A stretch of DNA of 64,000 bases. Source: Strongyloides papillosus. Its lineage: Eukaryota; Nematoda; Chromadorea; Rhabditida; Strongyloididae. This document shows positions 1 to 9,928 of this stretch, piece after piece. Location: assembly GCA_005656395.1 (NCBI GenBank), contig SRSI01000074.1, positions 744,001-808,000 on the forward strand, read 5' to 3'. The notes beneath the pieces were generated by a model. It saw only the letters and a program-made list of their open reading frames with translations, was not told where the DNA came from and did no database searches. The translations under genes and the position numbers were made by a program. Positions within the stretch are counted from its first letter, which is position 1. The number at the start of each line of letters is the position of its first letter.

Positions 1-293
1 TTATTTATATCTAATTAACGATGTTATTTTTAAATATTATTTGATACTTCTATAAAAAATAACAATATATTGAATATATTTTATTTACTGCTTATTCATA
101 TGTGCACAGATATATTATGTATATAAAATGAATATTATAATTTGTTTATTCTCAAATTATTTTTTCTTTATAATAAAACCAAATTTTTTCTTATATAAAA
201 AGCTATAAATAAAAGCCTTTCTCTTCAATTTTGTTCACATTTCTTGTGATTAATATTATCTATTTTTCTATCATTTTTTTATACTAGAAAAAA
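1..293 (+). promoter_or_regulatory. Upstream region of the fatty-acid-binding protein gene, with TATA box
   Basis: A TATA-type element (TATATAAAA) lies at 192-200 and a second, CTATAAATA, at 203-211, about 90 bp before the start codon at 294. A pyrimidine-rich tract at about 260-283 ends in TACTAG at 282-287, six bases before the ATG. It could be a 3' splice site for a spliced leader. No coding sequence is seen in the rest of this stretch. The promoter call is inference from motif and position. Confidence 0.45.
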
Positions 294-707
294 ATGCCTA
301 TCTCAGATCTTGTTGGAGTATGGAATGTCTGTGAATCTATCAATTTTGATGAATATCTTAAGGCATGTGGTGTTAGTTTTTTTACACGTAAAATTGCTTC
401 TACTGTCAAACCTGTTCTCACAATAAGTGTAGATAATGATGATATCACAATAAACTCATGCTCTACATTTAAAAATCATTCAACTGTTTTCAAATTGGAT
501 AAGGAATTTGAAGAAAATACTATTGATGGAAGAATTTTCAAATCTGTCTTCCAGTGGGTTAATGAAAAATTAGTTCAAACACAGACTGCTATCAAAGCTG
601 ATGATAAACCATCAACTATTACTAGATATATTAAAGATAACAAACTTTACATTGATATGGAATGTTCTGGAGTTAAATCAACTCGTACATACACTAAGGC
701 TGATTAA
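294..707 (+). CDS. Cytosolic fatty-acid-binding protein (lipid-binding protein, LBP family)
   Basis: Single-exon gene for 137 residues, the usual size of intracellular lipid-binding proteins that carry fatty acids or retinoids in a ten-stranded beta barrel. The N-terminal LVGVWNV-x-ESINFDEYLKA stretch (residues 6-24) matches the family signature of first strand plus helix-turn-helix. TVKPVLTISVDND (37-49) and STFKNHSTVFKLDKEFEE (57-74) match the next strands. The C-terminal R-x-Y (TRTYTK, residues 130-135) is the pair that holds the fatty-acid carboxylate in this family. There is no signal peptide, so it is expected in the cytosol, like C. elegans LBP-5 to LBP-9 rather than the secreted LBPs. 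A TATA box precedes it and an AATAAA lies about 42 bp after the stop. It converges on the guanylyl cyclase gene. The family call is firm; the exact orthologue is not. Confidence 0.9.
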   Translation: MPISDLVGVWNVCESINFDEYLKACGVSFFTRKIASTVKPVLTISVDNDDITINSCSTFKNHSTVFKLDKEFEENTIDGRIFKSVFQWVNEKLVQTQTAIKADDKPSTITRYIKDNKLYIDMECSGVKSTRTYTKAD

Positions 708-748
708 TTTTTTTTATTTGTCTCTTTTATCTTTTTCAATATAAAAAA

Positions 749-754
749 AATAAA
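749..754 (+). terminator. Poly(A) signal of the fatty-acid-binding protein gene
   Basis: AATAAA sits 42 bp past the stop codon in an A/T-rich 3' region. The next gene, on the opposite strand, ends at 800, so the two 3' ends lie within 92 bp. Confidence 0.5.
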
Positions 755-799
755 ATTATGTTTAAGATCTATGATGATAATCATATTTATTTTACCTAA

Positions 800-3700
800 C
801 TAGGGTGATTGACTAATTGGTATTACTGGAGTAACTCTTCTTCCATTTTTGCCTTCTAAATACCATGTTATTATTTCTCCTTTACCTTTTACTTGAATTG
901 GTCCACGTAATGATGTATCAAAATCGGGATAATGTTTATTTAATTTTTCATTATAAATACTACTAATTTGTATTTGTTCTGGTGTTCCGGTACTCTCCAT
1001 TCTACTTGCTGTATTAACAGTATCACCAAATAAACAATATCTTGGTGCATTTAAACCAACGACACCTGAAGCAACTGGTCCTGTATGTAAACCAAGTCTT
1101 ATTTTGATAGAGACATTTTTTTTGTGGGGTACTTTGTAAGTCTGCAAAAATTCCATAATACATAAAGCAACATCAGAAAGATTAGCTAGATGTCTTGTAC
1201 CATTTTCTTGTGGTATTCCTGATACGACCAAATAAGCATCTCCAATTGTTTCTACTTTATAAGCATCATGCTTATTAATAATATCATCAAATCCTGTATA
1301 TACACTGTTTAGCATAGTAACAACTTCAATTGGTGATGAAGATCCACAGATAGTAGTAAAACCAACAATATCACTAAACATGACAGATGCTTGTTCGAAA
1401 TTTTTCGGTGGAACAGGTCTTCCCATCTTAAGTTCATTAGCAACATAACTTGGTAACAGTTGTGACAATAATTTGTCTGCTGTTTTATTTGCTTCTTCCA
1501 ATAATCCAGTACGTTCTTGTACAATTTTTTCAAGATTATTTGCATATTGTTCCATAACACGCATCATCTGATCAACAAGAGAACCTTTAACTTTAAGATA
1601 ATGTTCTGTATTGAGTTTAACTCTTTTTATACTTGGTCTAACTTCAGGATTTGAATTCCAACAATCAAGGAGAAGAGCACAAAGATCAGGGTGAATTTTG
1701 CTTCTGTCCTGTATAGAAGGTTTATAAGGATTTTTACCAATCTTGTTAGCTTCAACAATTTCATCTATTGGTACTTGATCACTAAATGGAAGGGATCTAA
1801 AAAGTATTTCATACATTAACATTCCAAATGAATAAATATCTCCTGCTTGTCTTTTAGTTAAATTTGCTTTTACCCAATTTTGTCCATCAATTTTTTTATT
1901 ATTTTGTTCCGTTAAAATTAAATTTTCAGGTGAGAAATATAATACATGTGTTTTTTGTTTTGCTGCTGCTTTATTTTCACCCTCTTTAGCAAGTTCGTCA
2001 TCTATACAACGTTCTTTAATCCATTTCTCAATTGGATTACAAACAGCATAATCTGTTAATTTAACTGTCCAATTTCTATCAATTAAACATGCCCATGGTG
2101 TTAAACTTCCATGATATTTAATTGGTGATAAATGTATATAGTCAAGACCACTAGTTATATCTCTAACAAAAGCTGCATGAAAACTTTCATCTATTGCTAC
2201 ATCATCATTATATATAATATCTTGAACAGTTCCTCTTGAACAAAATTTCCAATATATTAATAATTCGTCTTTTTCATTAAATGAAATTCCTAAAAATGGA
2301 TTTACGTTATCGTGAACAATAATTTTCATTTGATTAAACAATTTGATATCTTCTCTTGAAAATGAAATTATTCGTTTTTGAGGATAGACATGATAAGAAG
2401 CATGAGTATTAGTACCAATTACAGCATGATGTTTAACAAATTTACTCATATTAGACATTTTTGTCTTTGATGATCCAATAGATAACATTGATTTCATTTC
2501 ATCTTCAGTTACAACTCTTGCATCATCTCTCCATATTCTCCATGGTGTATTAGCTAATGCACGTGTTTCTCTAAAAATAATAATAAAATCTTTTGTTTTA
2601 GAATTAAAACATACAATATCCTTGCTAATACTAATCCACTAATAATACCAATGAAAATGAATAATGCGATAATTGAAATAATTATAATCATTGTATAATC
2701 ACATTTTTCATTCTTAAAACCACAAACAGGAACATCAATTGGAAGTTTATTATCAATTGATGGCCAAAATGAAGTTGCAATATCAGTAACTTTTAATTCA
2801 AAACATCCCGTTTTAGTTTTTAAACCATCACATTTGGCTATAAAAACAGGTTCCATTTCAACTATTTTAACAACATCATCTTTATCAGAGTTTATATAAA
2901 AAGCTCCATACTGTGCTGCACGTTCAGCTCTATCATCTAATTGAACTAGACCTGCGGAAACACCTTCTTTACTAACTAAACCAGGAAATGAAAATCTTCT
3001 CATTTCATTCCATACTATATTTCCGTTATTTGCTCCAGTTGCATCACCTCCTGTTTTATTCATAATTGATCGTATTGTTAATGAATATAATTTTAAGGCA
3101 TCATATAGATGTATATAACCATAAACATTATTCTAAAAAAATTGTTTTTTTTTAAATATGTATAATTATAACTTACTAGATCAAGATCATTTACATCTAA
3201 ATTATTAGCTAATAATTTCTCTTTAAAAGGAACAACAAGTGTATCATCAAAACCATTAATATCATCAACAATAATACCATTAGAAAATAATTTTTTAACA
3301 CTACTATCAATACTACCATCATTGTTGATCCATGGTGGTGGTTCTTTAGCTTCTGCTTGAAGCCACGGAAATATGTAAACAAACTCATCAGTATCTAACT
3401 TTGACATTACAACTGCTTTCATAAATTCCTTTGTCATATCTCTAGTCTTTGAAAATATACATACAATTATTCGAGCTGTATTTTTAATTTCGGTCATTAA
3501 TCCACTATCAATAATTTGTTTTGTATCAGCATTCTCATCAAATGTTATTTTTCTAAGAATATTTATATTTCCTAAGTGCATATTCTCTTCAAATGATTGT
3601 AAACGCTATAAAGTTTAAAAAATTAAAATATGTTATAAAATATATTTTAAAGAATTGATATTTTTGAATTCTTATTAATAAAATATATATATACATTTTA

Positions 3701-4465
3701 TTGTTTTTTTTTTCTATAAATGTATAGTATTTTATATGAAAAAGAAACATTCATACAATTCACCTCATATACTCATGTTACCTCGAGTGCTAAAATACCA
3801 GTATTTGTTACAATAGCAATATTTTGCCAATGATAGTGCTTTAACGTTGCTACAACAGCTACAGCTAATGAATTTGTTGTTCTAATAGAAACTCTTGAAA
3901 GTGTTTTATAAATAACTTTATCTGAAAAAATGTTAGATGCTGCCATATAACCAATAATTGGAACATTCCAATAGGTGGCCATTTTTGAAACAGCATCCAT
4001 TTCTGCATTACAATATGGTCCTATAAATGCTTTAACATCTTTGAGATGAAACATATCTGCCGCAACTGCTACACCTTCAAATGCTTCACCACAGGCTCGT
4101 GCTTGAATTAATTCTATATCAAATTCATCATCCAAAATTCCATCTCTCCATAATTCTTTCCTCGACATATCTAATATTTTTTCAGCACCTGGCATTGCAT
4201 TCAAAGCTCCAATATGTCCAACACGTATGATTTTTCCTTTACCTTTTCTTATTGTACTACCATTAAGTAATGATTGTTTCGTTTCAACGGTTGGTTTAAT
4301 TTCATTATTATCACTATCATTAGAAGATGAAAAATTTGTAGTTACATCAATAGGTAATGGAGTTGTTTCTTTAATTATCTCAGAGTTATTTTTAACTTCA
4401 ATATTATTACTAAATACCGTATCAAAACGATACAAAATAATAAATGAATAAAAAAATATTAACAT
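800..4465 (-). CDS. Receptor-type guanylyl cyclase (nematode GCY family)
   Basis: Four exons (4465-3782, 3605-3177, 3132-2615, 2570-800) join in frame to give about 1133 residues, normal for the family. The enzyme is a membrane receptor that converts GTP to cGMP, in nematodes often in sensory neurons. In order: a signal peptide (1-19), a ligand-binding ANF-receptor-like ectodomain (about 65-510), one transmembrane helix (about 519-541), a kinase-homology domain (about 570-860), a dimerisation helix and a cyclase domain (about 925-1120). The kinase-homology domain is a pseudokinase: the HRD-loop region reads YHGSLTPWACLIDRNW and DFG is replaced by TDY. Catalysis looks intact: metal-binding Asp944 (FSDIVGFT) and Asp988 (ETIGDAY), and the GTP-selecting pair Glu984 and Cys1056 (RYCLFGDTVN). 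An in-frame stop lies just upstream of the chosen ATG. The exact GCY orthologue is not assigned. Confidence 0.92.
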
Positions 4466-4924
4466 TTTTCTTCACGAATAATGGTTTTATTCATATTTAC
4501 CATTACTATATATACAGTAAAAAGATAATATTTAAAGACGAGATAAACTTTAAAGATTATCATTTTAAAATTAACAAATTAAATTTTTTCATCAATCTAA
4601 GTGTTTTTCTTATATAATTATGAAATATTTTGATTGAAATATTCTATCTTATTACTAATAAATTTTTCTAAATAACAACAATAAAATCCCCATAATCATT
4701 TCAAAATATTATGGGATATAACGGTATAATGAGCTTTAGTACAGAATTTTTATTTCATCTTTAATTGTAAATATCATTTAAATGATTAAATAACTAAAAA
4801 AAATTTTCTAAAACTAGGGATAAAAAGATTTACATAATATTATACACTTTTAATAATTACATTTACTGCATAAAGATATATTTAAAAAGTATGTGTCATA
4901 ATAAAAATAAAAAATGTAAAATTA
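4466..4924. other. Intergenic: upstream of guanylyl cyclase, downstream of chromodomain gene
   Basis: About 460 bp of A/T-rich DNA holding the promoter of the guanylyl cyclase (which reads leftward) and the 3' end of the chromodomain gene. I see no gene, no X-box-like site and no strong repeat. Confidence 0.6.
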
Positions 4925-5756
4925 TTAAAGAATTAACATATCTTCATATGAGGATTCTTTTATAGAATCCTCTTCTTTGTATTTTACTTTTCCTCTTTTT
5001 TCTTCCTTTGTTAAATTTTTTTTAACCAAACAAATATCTTTATCATAAGGGTAGAGTTTAAAAATTTCACACTTTGTATTTGGACAATAAAATGTATCCA
5101 TTGAATTTGATGGTTTAATATTATTTGATATAAGATAATAGCAAAGAAATAAAAGAAATATTACACATATAGCATAAAAATCATGTGAAATACCATTTGA
5201 GAATTTACTATTGTGGTTCGAAATTCTCCTTCTAATGTTATAATGTTTTACTACATGTTTAGAATTTCCATCATCAAAATTGTTTCGATAGTTATTTGAA
5301 AAGTGTGTTTCACGTTCATGACCTAAAAATAGAAACTTAAATTTATATTGTTTCTTTTTTCACTACCATCTTTTATGTCGTTTTGTATCATTCTTCCATT
5401 TATTTTTCTAATAAAAAAAGTAATTTTAAAAAATATAATAAACAAGATAGCACTTACAAATCTGGATTAGAAGTTCTTTTGAAATTCTCATTATATTTCT
5501 CTCTTTTTAATTTTCTTTCATAATCAAGGATGGGAGAATAGTTCTATAGAAAATAAAAAAAATATGAAAAAGTTTAAAAAAAATAACAAACCAGAAAATT
5601 TGATAAAGGTTCCCATGTACTTTCACTCTTAGGATAACCCTTCCACCAAACTTTGTACCAAGGTTCTCCATCTTTATATAATTTGTCGGTAACTTCCTCG
5701 ACAAGATAGTAATTCAAATCTTTATTATTACATTTGCTAAAGCTTTTACTTGACAT
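4925..5756 (-). CDS. Chromodomain protein with a predicted transmembrane helix
   Basis: Four exons (5756-5592, 5543-5458, 5407-5367, 5322-4925), with introns of 48, 50 and 44 nt and GT/AG ends, give 229 residues in one frame. Residues 16-75 form a chromodomain of the HP1/CBX/CEC type, which reads methylated histone H3 tails. The aromatic cage is plausibly Tyr17 (YLVEEV), Trp38 and Tyr41 (VWWKGYP), followed by the usual STWEPLSNFL and a basic helix. No chromoshadow domain follows. Residues 118-137 are basic (VVKHYNIRRR), then FYAICVIFLLFLCYYLI (146-162) is a good transmembrane candidate, followed by a 67-residue tail. Basic residues before the helix favour the chromodomain side facing cytosol or nucleoplasm. 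Failure to remove the last intron would give a stop before the helix, that is, a soluble form. The chromodomain is certain; membrane attachment is inferred. Confidence 0.82.
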
Positions 5757-6130
5757 GATAAAATAATAGAAAAAAACTAAAATTTATCAATAAAGTTTAC
5801 CCTGTTTTATATAAGATGAGTGCACAAAGAAAAATTTGAAACAACCATCACATGACATATTTGTTTTTCAACATTGTTTATTGGTAAATTTTAAAATATA
5901 TCAAAATCAACGAGTCACAAAATGAAAAGTATGTGAACTCTCACATTATTTACATACACAAGTTTACATATTCAATGTTAAAAATTTGATATAAAAATAA
6001 CTCATTGACAATATTACCAATCTATTGTTATTTGAAGGTAAAAATAATATTTAAATAAAACAATGATAGAATCAATTTAGAACAATATTATTTTGGTTAA
6101 CCAAGTAAAATAAAATAAATAATAAAAAGA
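5757..6130. other. Intergenic between chromodomain gene and RPT3
   Basis: About 370 bp between two minus-strand genes. It holds the 3' region of RPT3 and the promoter of the chromodomain gene. No further gene or clear element is seen. Confidence 0.6.
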
Positions 6131-7399
6131 TTAGTTATAAAAATCAAATGTGTCTCCATCCTTTTTGATGACAACCTTATAAGCGTCATCAAAGTCCTTT
6201 GAAAGCACTACATATCTATTTTCACGTACAGCTTGCATACCTGCTTCTTGACAAATAGCATTGATGTCTGCGGCAGAAATTTTATCTGGACGAGCGACAA
6301 AATCTTCCAAATCAACTTCCTCAGAAATATTCATTTTTCCTGTTATAGTCGAGAAAACTAATCTTTTTTGTCTACGATCTGGTAGTGGGAATTCTATTTT
6401 ACGATCTAGACGTCCTGGACGAAGAAGAGCAGGATCCAGTGTATCATGACGATTTGTAGCCATAATAACTTTAACATTTGTTGATTGATCAAAACCATCC
6501 ATTTGATTAAGTAATTCCAATAAAATACGTTGAACTTCACGATCAGCACCAGTTTGAGCATCAAAACGTTTCGTAGCAATAGCATCGATTTCATCAATAA
6601 AAATTATAGCTGGAGCATTTTCTTTGGCCATTCTAAAAACATCACGTACCATACGTGGCCCTTCACCTAAATATTTTTGTACAAATTCTGATCCAACAAC
6701 ACGAATAAACGATGCTGTTGTGTGAGCTGCAACAGCACGTGCTAACATTGTTTTACCACAACCAGGTGGTCCATACATCAAAACACCTCTGGGAGGATCA
6801 ATACCAATTTGCTTGTATAAATCTCCATGAGTTAATGGTAATTCAACAGCCTCTCGTACTTCTTGTTTTTGCATATCTAAACCACCAATATCAGAATAAG
6901 ATATATCTGGTTTCTCGTCTGCTCTTAGCATTTGGATACTACTATCGGCCTCAGGGGGTAAAACATCAACAAGTGCGTTACTGTATTTATGTAATGCTAC
7001 ACTACAACCAGGTTTCATAAGCTCACGATCCAAAATAGATAGAACACGGACATAGTAATTGGAACCAGTAGTTGAACCGACAATAGCATGTTCATTATCA
7101 ATAGCTTCAAGGAATTGTCCGATTACAAGTGGAACAGATTGAATTCTTTTAACTTCCTCTTGTGCATGAAGAAGTTCTTTCTCTAAATTTCTCATTTCAA
7201 GTTTAATATACTCCTCCATAACATCAATATGTTCTAAATCTTTTTCAAGTTTTTTAAATTTTAAAAATTCATCTGTACTCTGGTATTCTGATTGACAAAA
7301 AACATTTTCACGTAATGTTGAGGAGACGGAAGATTGCTAAATATAAAAATAAATTATATATTGAAAAAGATAACTTACATCAACCTGCATAACATCCAT
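6131..7399 (-). CDS. rpt-3: 26S proteasome regulatory ATPase RPT3 (PSMC4)
   Basis: Two exons (7399-7379 and 7336-6131), with a first exon of only seven codons, give 408 residues, close to the usual length of about 415. RPT3 is one of six AAA+ ATPases of the 19S base that unfold substrates and feed them into the 20S core. Visible features: an N-terminal coiled coil (about 45-70), an OB-fold region, Walker A GPPGCGKT (196-203), Walker B IIFIDEID (251-258), the second region of homology with [10 protein letters not shown] and [15 protein letters not shown], and a C-terminal hydrophobic-Tyr-X tail (FYN) that docks into the 20S alpha ring. The tail sequence is typical of RPT3. It is transcribed away from ALG9 from a shared intergenic region of about 400 bp. 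Confidence 0.97.
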
Positions 7400-7805
7400 T
7401 TTTTACTTTTATGATTCTAGGTAACAAAGAAAACGACTTTATTTATACCAGAATTAGTTGTTCTATACTAAAATCAGACAAAAGTGATGATAAATGATAC
7501 TTCAGTCCAATAATTGTCGTTATAGGAATTAAAATAAATGAGGTAAATTTTAAAAATATATGAGGCAATGTCATAAGCTTTTGTTATTACAATCAAATTA
7601 AATGAGGAGGTGTTTTTGTGATGAAAATCTTAAAATACTTTCTTTTAATTGAAAAAAAATATCTTTTGGAATTTATTCATAGTTGTTGGAATAATGTATA
7701 GTGCTTAGTTGACGTCACAAAACATTCAAGTAATTTATTATTTTGTTGTTTTTTAAATTATATTTTAAATTATTTTCTTACACGTTTTGATTGTTTTATA
7801 CTTCA
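7400..7805. promoter_or_regulatory. Bidirectional promoter region between RPT3 and ALG9, with CRE-like palindrome
   Basis: This is the only DNA between the divergent start codons of RPT3 (7399) and ALG9 (7806). It contains a perfect TGACGTCA palindrome at 7710-7717, 88 bp upstream of the ALG9 ATG. This is the classic binding sequence of CREB/ATF-type and XBP-1-type bZIP factors. The rest is A/T-rich with poly-T runs. That the site is used is inference. Confidence 0.5.
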
Positions 7806-9632
7806 ATGGCACGTAAGAACATTAATACGGTTATTCGAAGAAATAATCGTATAGAAAAAGCAAAAAGTGATCGTAAACCATTGTCGTCTTCTACATCACA
7901 AGCGGCATATGCTGTTTCAAAGGAACCAGAAGAAAAGCTTTATTTTCCAAGTGATAGTTATGATACCGATACTGCACCGGGATGCAACTCTGTTCTAAAA
8001 ATCATCATTTCACTTCGTATTTCATCAGCATTTTATGGTTTAATTATGGATTGTGATGAAGTTTACAATTATTGGGAACCTTTACACTTATTTTTATATG
8101 GAAATGGACTTCAAACATGGGAATATTCACCTTTATATGCTATAAGATCATATTTTTATATTTATCTTCATTCATTACCAGCTCAATTTATTATGAACCT
8201 CTCATCACACTCCAAAATATTTATCTTTTATGCTATAAGATGTATATTGGGAATAATATGTGCATCTTCGGATACACTACTGTATTATTCATTGTGTAAG
8301 AAATTTTCAAATTCAATTGGTATAATTTATATTGTGTTTACGTTATTGGCACCAGGGATGTTTATTTCATCTACGGCATTTTTACCATCATCATTTAGCA
8401 TGGTATTATGTACGTTAACGATTGCAGCTTACCTACGGGAGAAATACTTTATTGCAATATTTTGTACAGCAACATCAGCACTTTTGGGATGGCCATTTGC
8501 TGCAGTATTAGGTTTTCCAATTGTTATGCATATGGTATTCATTTATTATAAGAAATACATGTTGAAATTTATTTTATATTCAATACTATCAGGGGCTTTA
8601 ATATCCACTCCAATGATATATTTTGATTCATTATATTTTGGTAAAACTGTTTTTGCACCACTTAATATTGTGCTATATAACGTATTTTCGAGTCATGGAC
8701 CAGATCTGTATGGAACAGCTCCACTAACATATTATTTAAAAAATTTATTTTTAAATTGGAATATTGGATTTCCTTTGTTATTTTTATCCCTTCCATTATC
8801 ATGGTTAGCATACAAGAAAGTTAGAAGGGATGATGCAAAATATTTTAAAAAAATAAATTATGAATCATTTATTCCATTACTACTGATATTTTGTACACTT
8901 ATGTTGTGGTTTGCAATATTCTTTTTACAACCACATAAAGAAGAAAGATTCATGTTTCCAGTATATCCGTTAATAGCGATTTTAGCTTCAGTGGCAGTTG
9001 ATGGAATAGCAAAACTTTTTAAAAATAGTACAGTACTAATAATACTTTTATTAGCCGTTTTTGGTGGTTTTTCAATAACAAGAAATATTGCTTTAACAAA
9101 GTACTATTCTGCTCCAACGACTATATTTAAAGAATTTAATGATTATTTAATTGAACATTCACAAGACTTAGATTTTTCTGTTATGCAAGATCCGGTAAAC
9201 TTATGCATGGGTGATGAATGGTATGAATTCCCATCATCATTCTTTTTACCACATAAAATAGCAGATAGATTTAATCGTAAAAGGACTATAAAATTACAAT
9301 TTATAAGATCAGGATTTAAAGGATTACTACCAAAATACTATGAACAAGGTAAACTATTAGACGTAACAAGGAAAATTCCCACTGATATGAATGATCAAAA
9401 CAAAGAAGAAACTTCAAGATATGTTTCACTGTCATCTTGTGATTACCTTGTTAAACTAAACAAAGGAAACGATGATATGTATAAGGAGCTTTCTAAAGAA
9501 TTTGTCCCTATAATAAAGCAACCTTATCTTAATGCTGATAAAACTTCTAGTGCAGTCAGAGCCTTTTATACACCTCTATATTCTGACGACGCATTACATT
9601 GGGCTAGTTATGAAATATTAAAACATAGATAA
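7806..9632 (+). CDS. ALG9: ALG9-type alpha-1,2-mannosyltransferase (ER N-glycan assembly)
   Basis: One long intronless ORF of 608 residues from the ATG at 7806; the frame extends upstream only through a TTG at 7791. ALG9 uses dolichyl-phosphate-mannose to add the seventh and ninth mannoses to the lipid-linked oligosaccharide in the ER lumen. The GT22 signature is clear: DCDEVYNYWEPLHLF (about residues 82-96) with the acidic pair expected of the catalytic loop, then GLQTWEYSP and AIRSYFYI. The middle is a series of hydrophobic helices, and HKEERFMFPVYPL (about 378-390) is a family motif. The last 180 residues are hydrophilic and luminal. An unusual point is the absence of introns over 1.8 kb. 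It faces RPT3 across a shared promoter and is followed by biotin-protein ligase 296 bp downstream on the same strand. Confidence 0.93.
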   Translation: MARKNINTVIRRNNRIEKAKSDRKPLSSSTSQAAYAVSKEPEEKLYFPSDSYDTDTAPGCNSVLKIIISLRISSAFYGLIMDCDEVYNYWEPLHLFLYGNGLQTWEYSPLYAIRSYFYIYLHSLPAQFIMNLSSHSKIFIFYAIRCILGIICASSDTLLYYSLCKKFSNSIGIIYIVFTLLAPGMFISSTAFLPSSFSMVLCTLTIAAYLREKYFIAIFCTATSALLGWPFAAVLGFPIVMHMVFIYYKKYMLKFILYSILSGALISTPMIYFDSLYFGKTVFAPLNIVLYNVFSSHGPDLYGTAPLTYYLKNLFLNWNIGFPLLFLSLPLSWLAYKKVRRDDAKYFKKINYESFIPLLLIFCTLMLWFAIFFLQPHKEERFMFPVYPLIAILASVAVDGIAKLFKNSTVLIILLLAVFGGFSITRNIALTKYYSAPTTIFKEFNDYLIEHSQDLDFSVMQDPVNLCMGDEWYEFPSSFFLPHKIADRFNRKRTIKLQFIRSGFKGLLPKYYEQGKLLDVTRKIPTDMNDQNKEETSRYVSLSSCDYLVKLNKGNDDMYKELSKEFVPIIKQPYLNADKTSSAVRAFYTPLYSDDALHWASYEILKHR

Positions 9633-9928
9633 ACTATTGTTTTTTAAAATCAAATTTTTATTTGTGATAGAAATTTATACAAATATTTTAAAATAACATT
9701 AAAATGTAGTGATATGCGTAGCTCCAAATAGTTGTTTACTTGATTCTTCAAGGTTATGTTTGCGGTGTCATCGAAAACAGGATTATTTTCATTTATTCGT
9801 TCTAGAAAATTTTTTTATTGTTCTATCAATTCTAATAAAAGAAAATTAATAAAACGTGTGTTTTTAATTTATTAGATTACATTCTTTTTTTAGCTGTTAG
9901 TATAGAAAAGTTTGGTGTATTTCAAAAA

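Noticed and set aside
5211..5228. tRNA B-box-like GGTTCGAAATTC
   Set aside because: It lies inside the last exon of the chromodomain gene (opposite strand), with no A box or acceptor stem.
7791..7805. Upstream extension of ALG9 from a TTG codon
   Set aside because: Nuclear genes of animals use ATG; the first in-frame ATG is at 7806.
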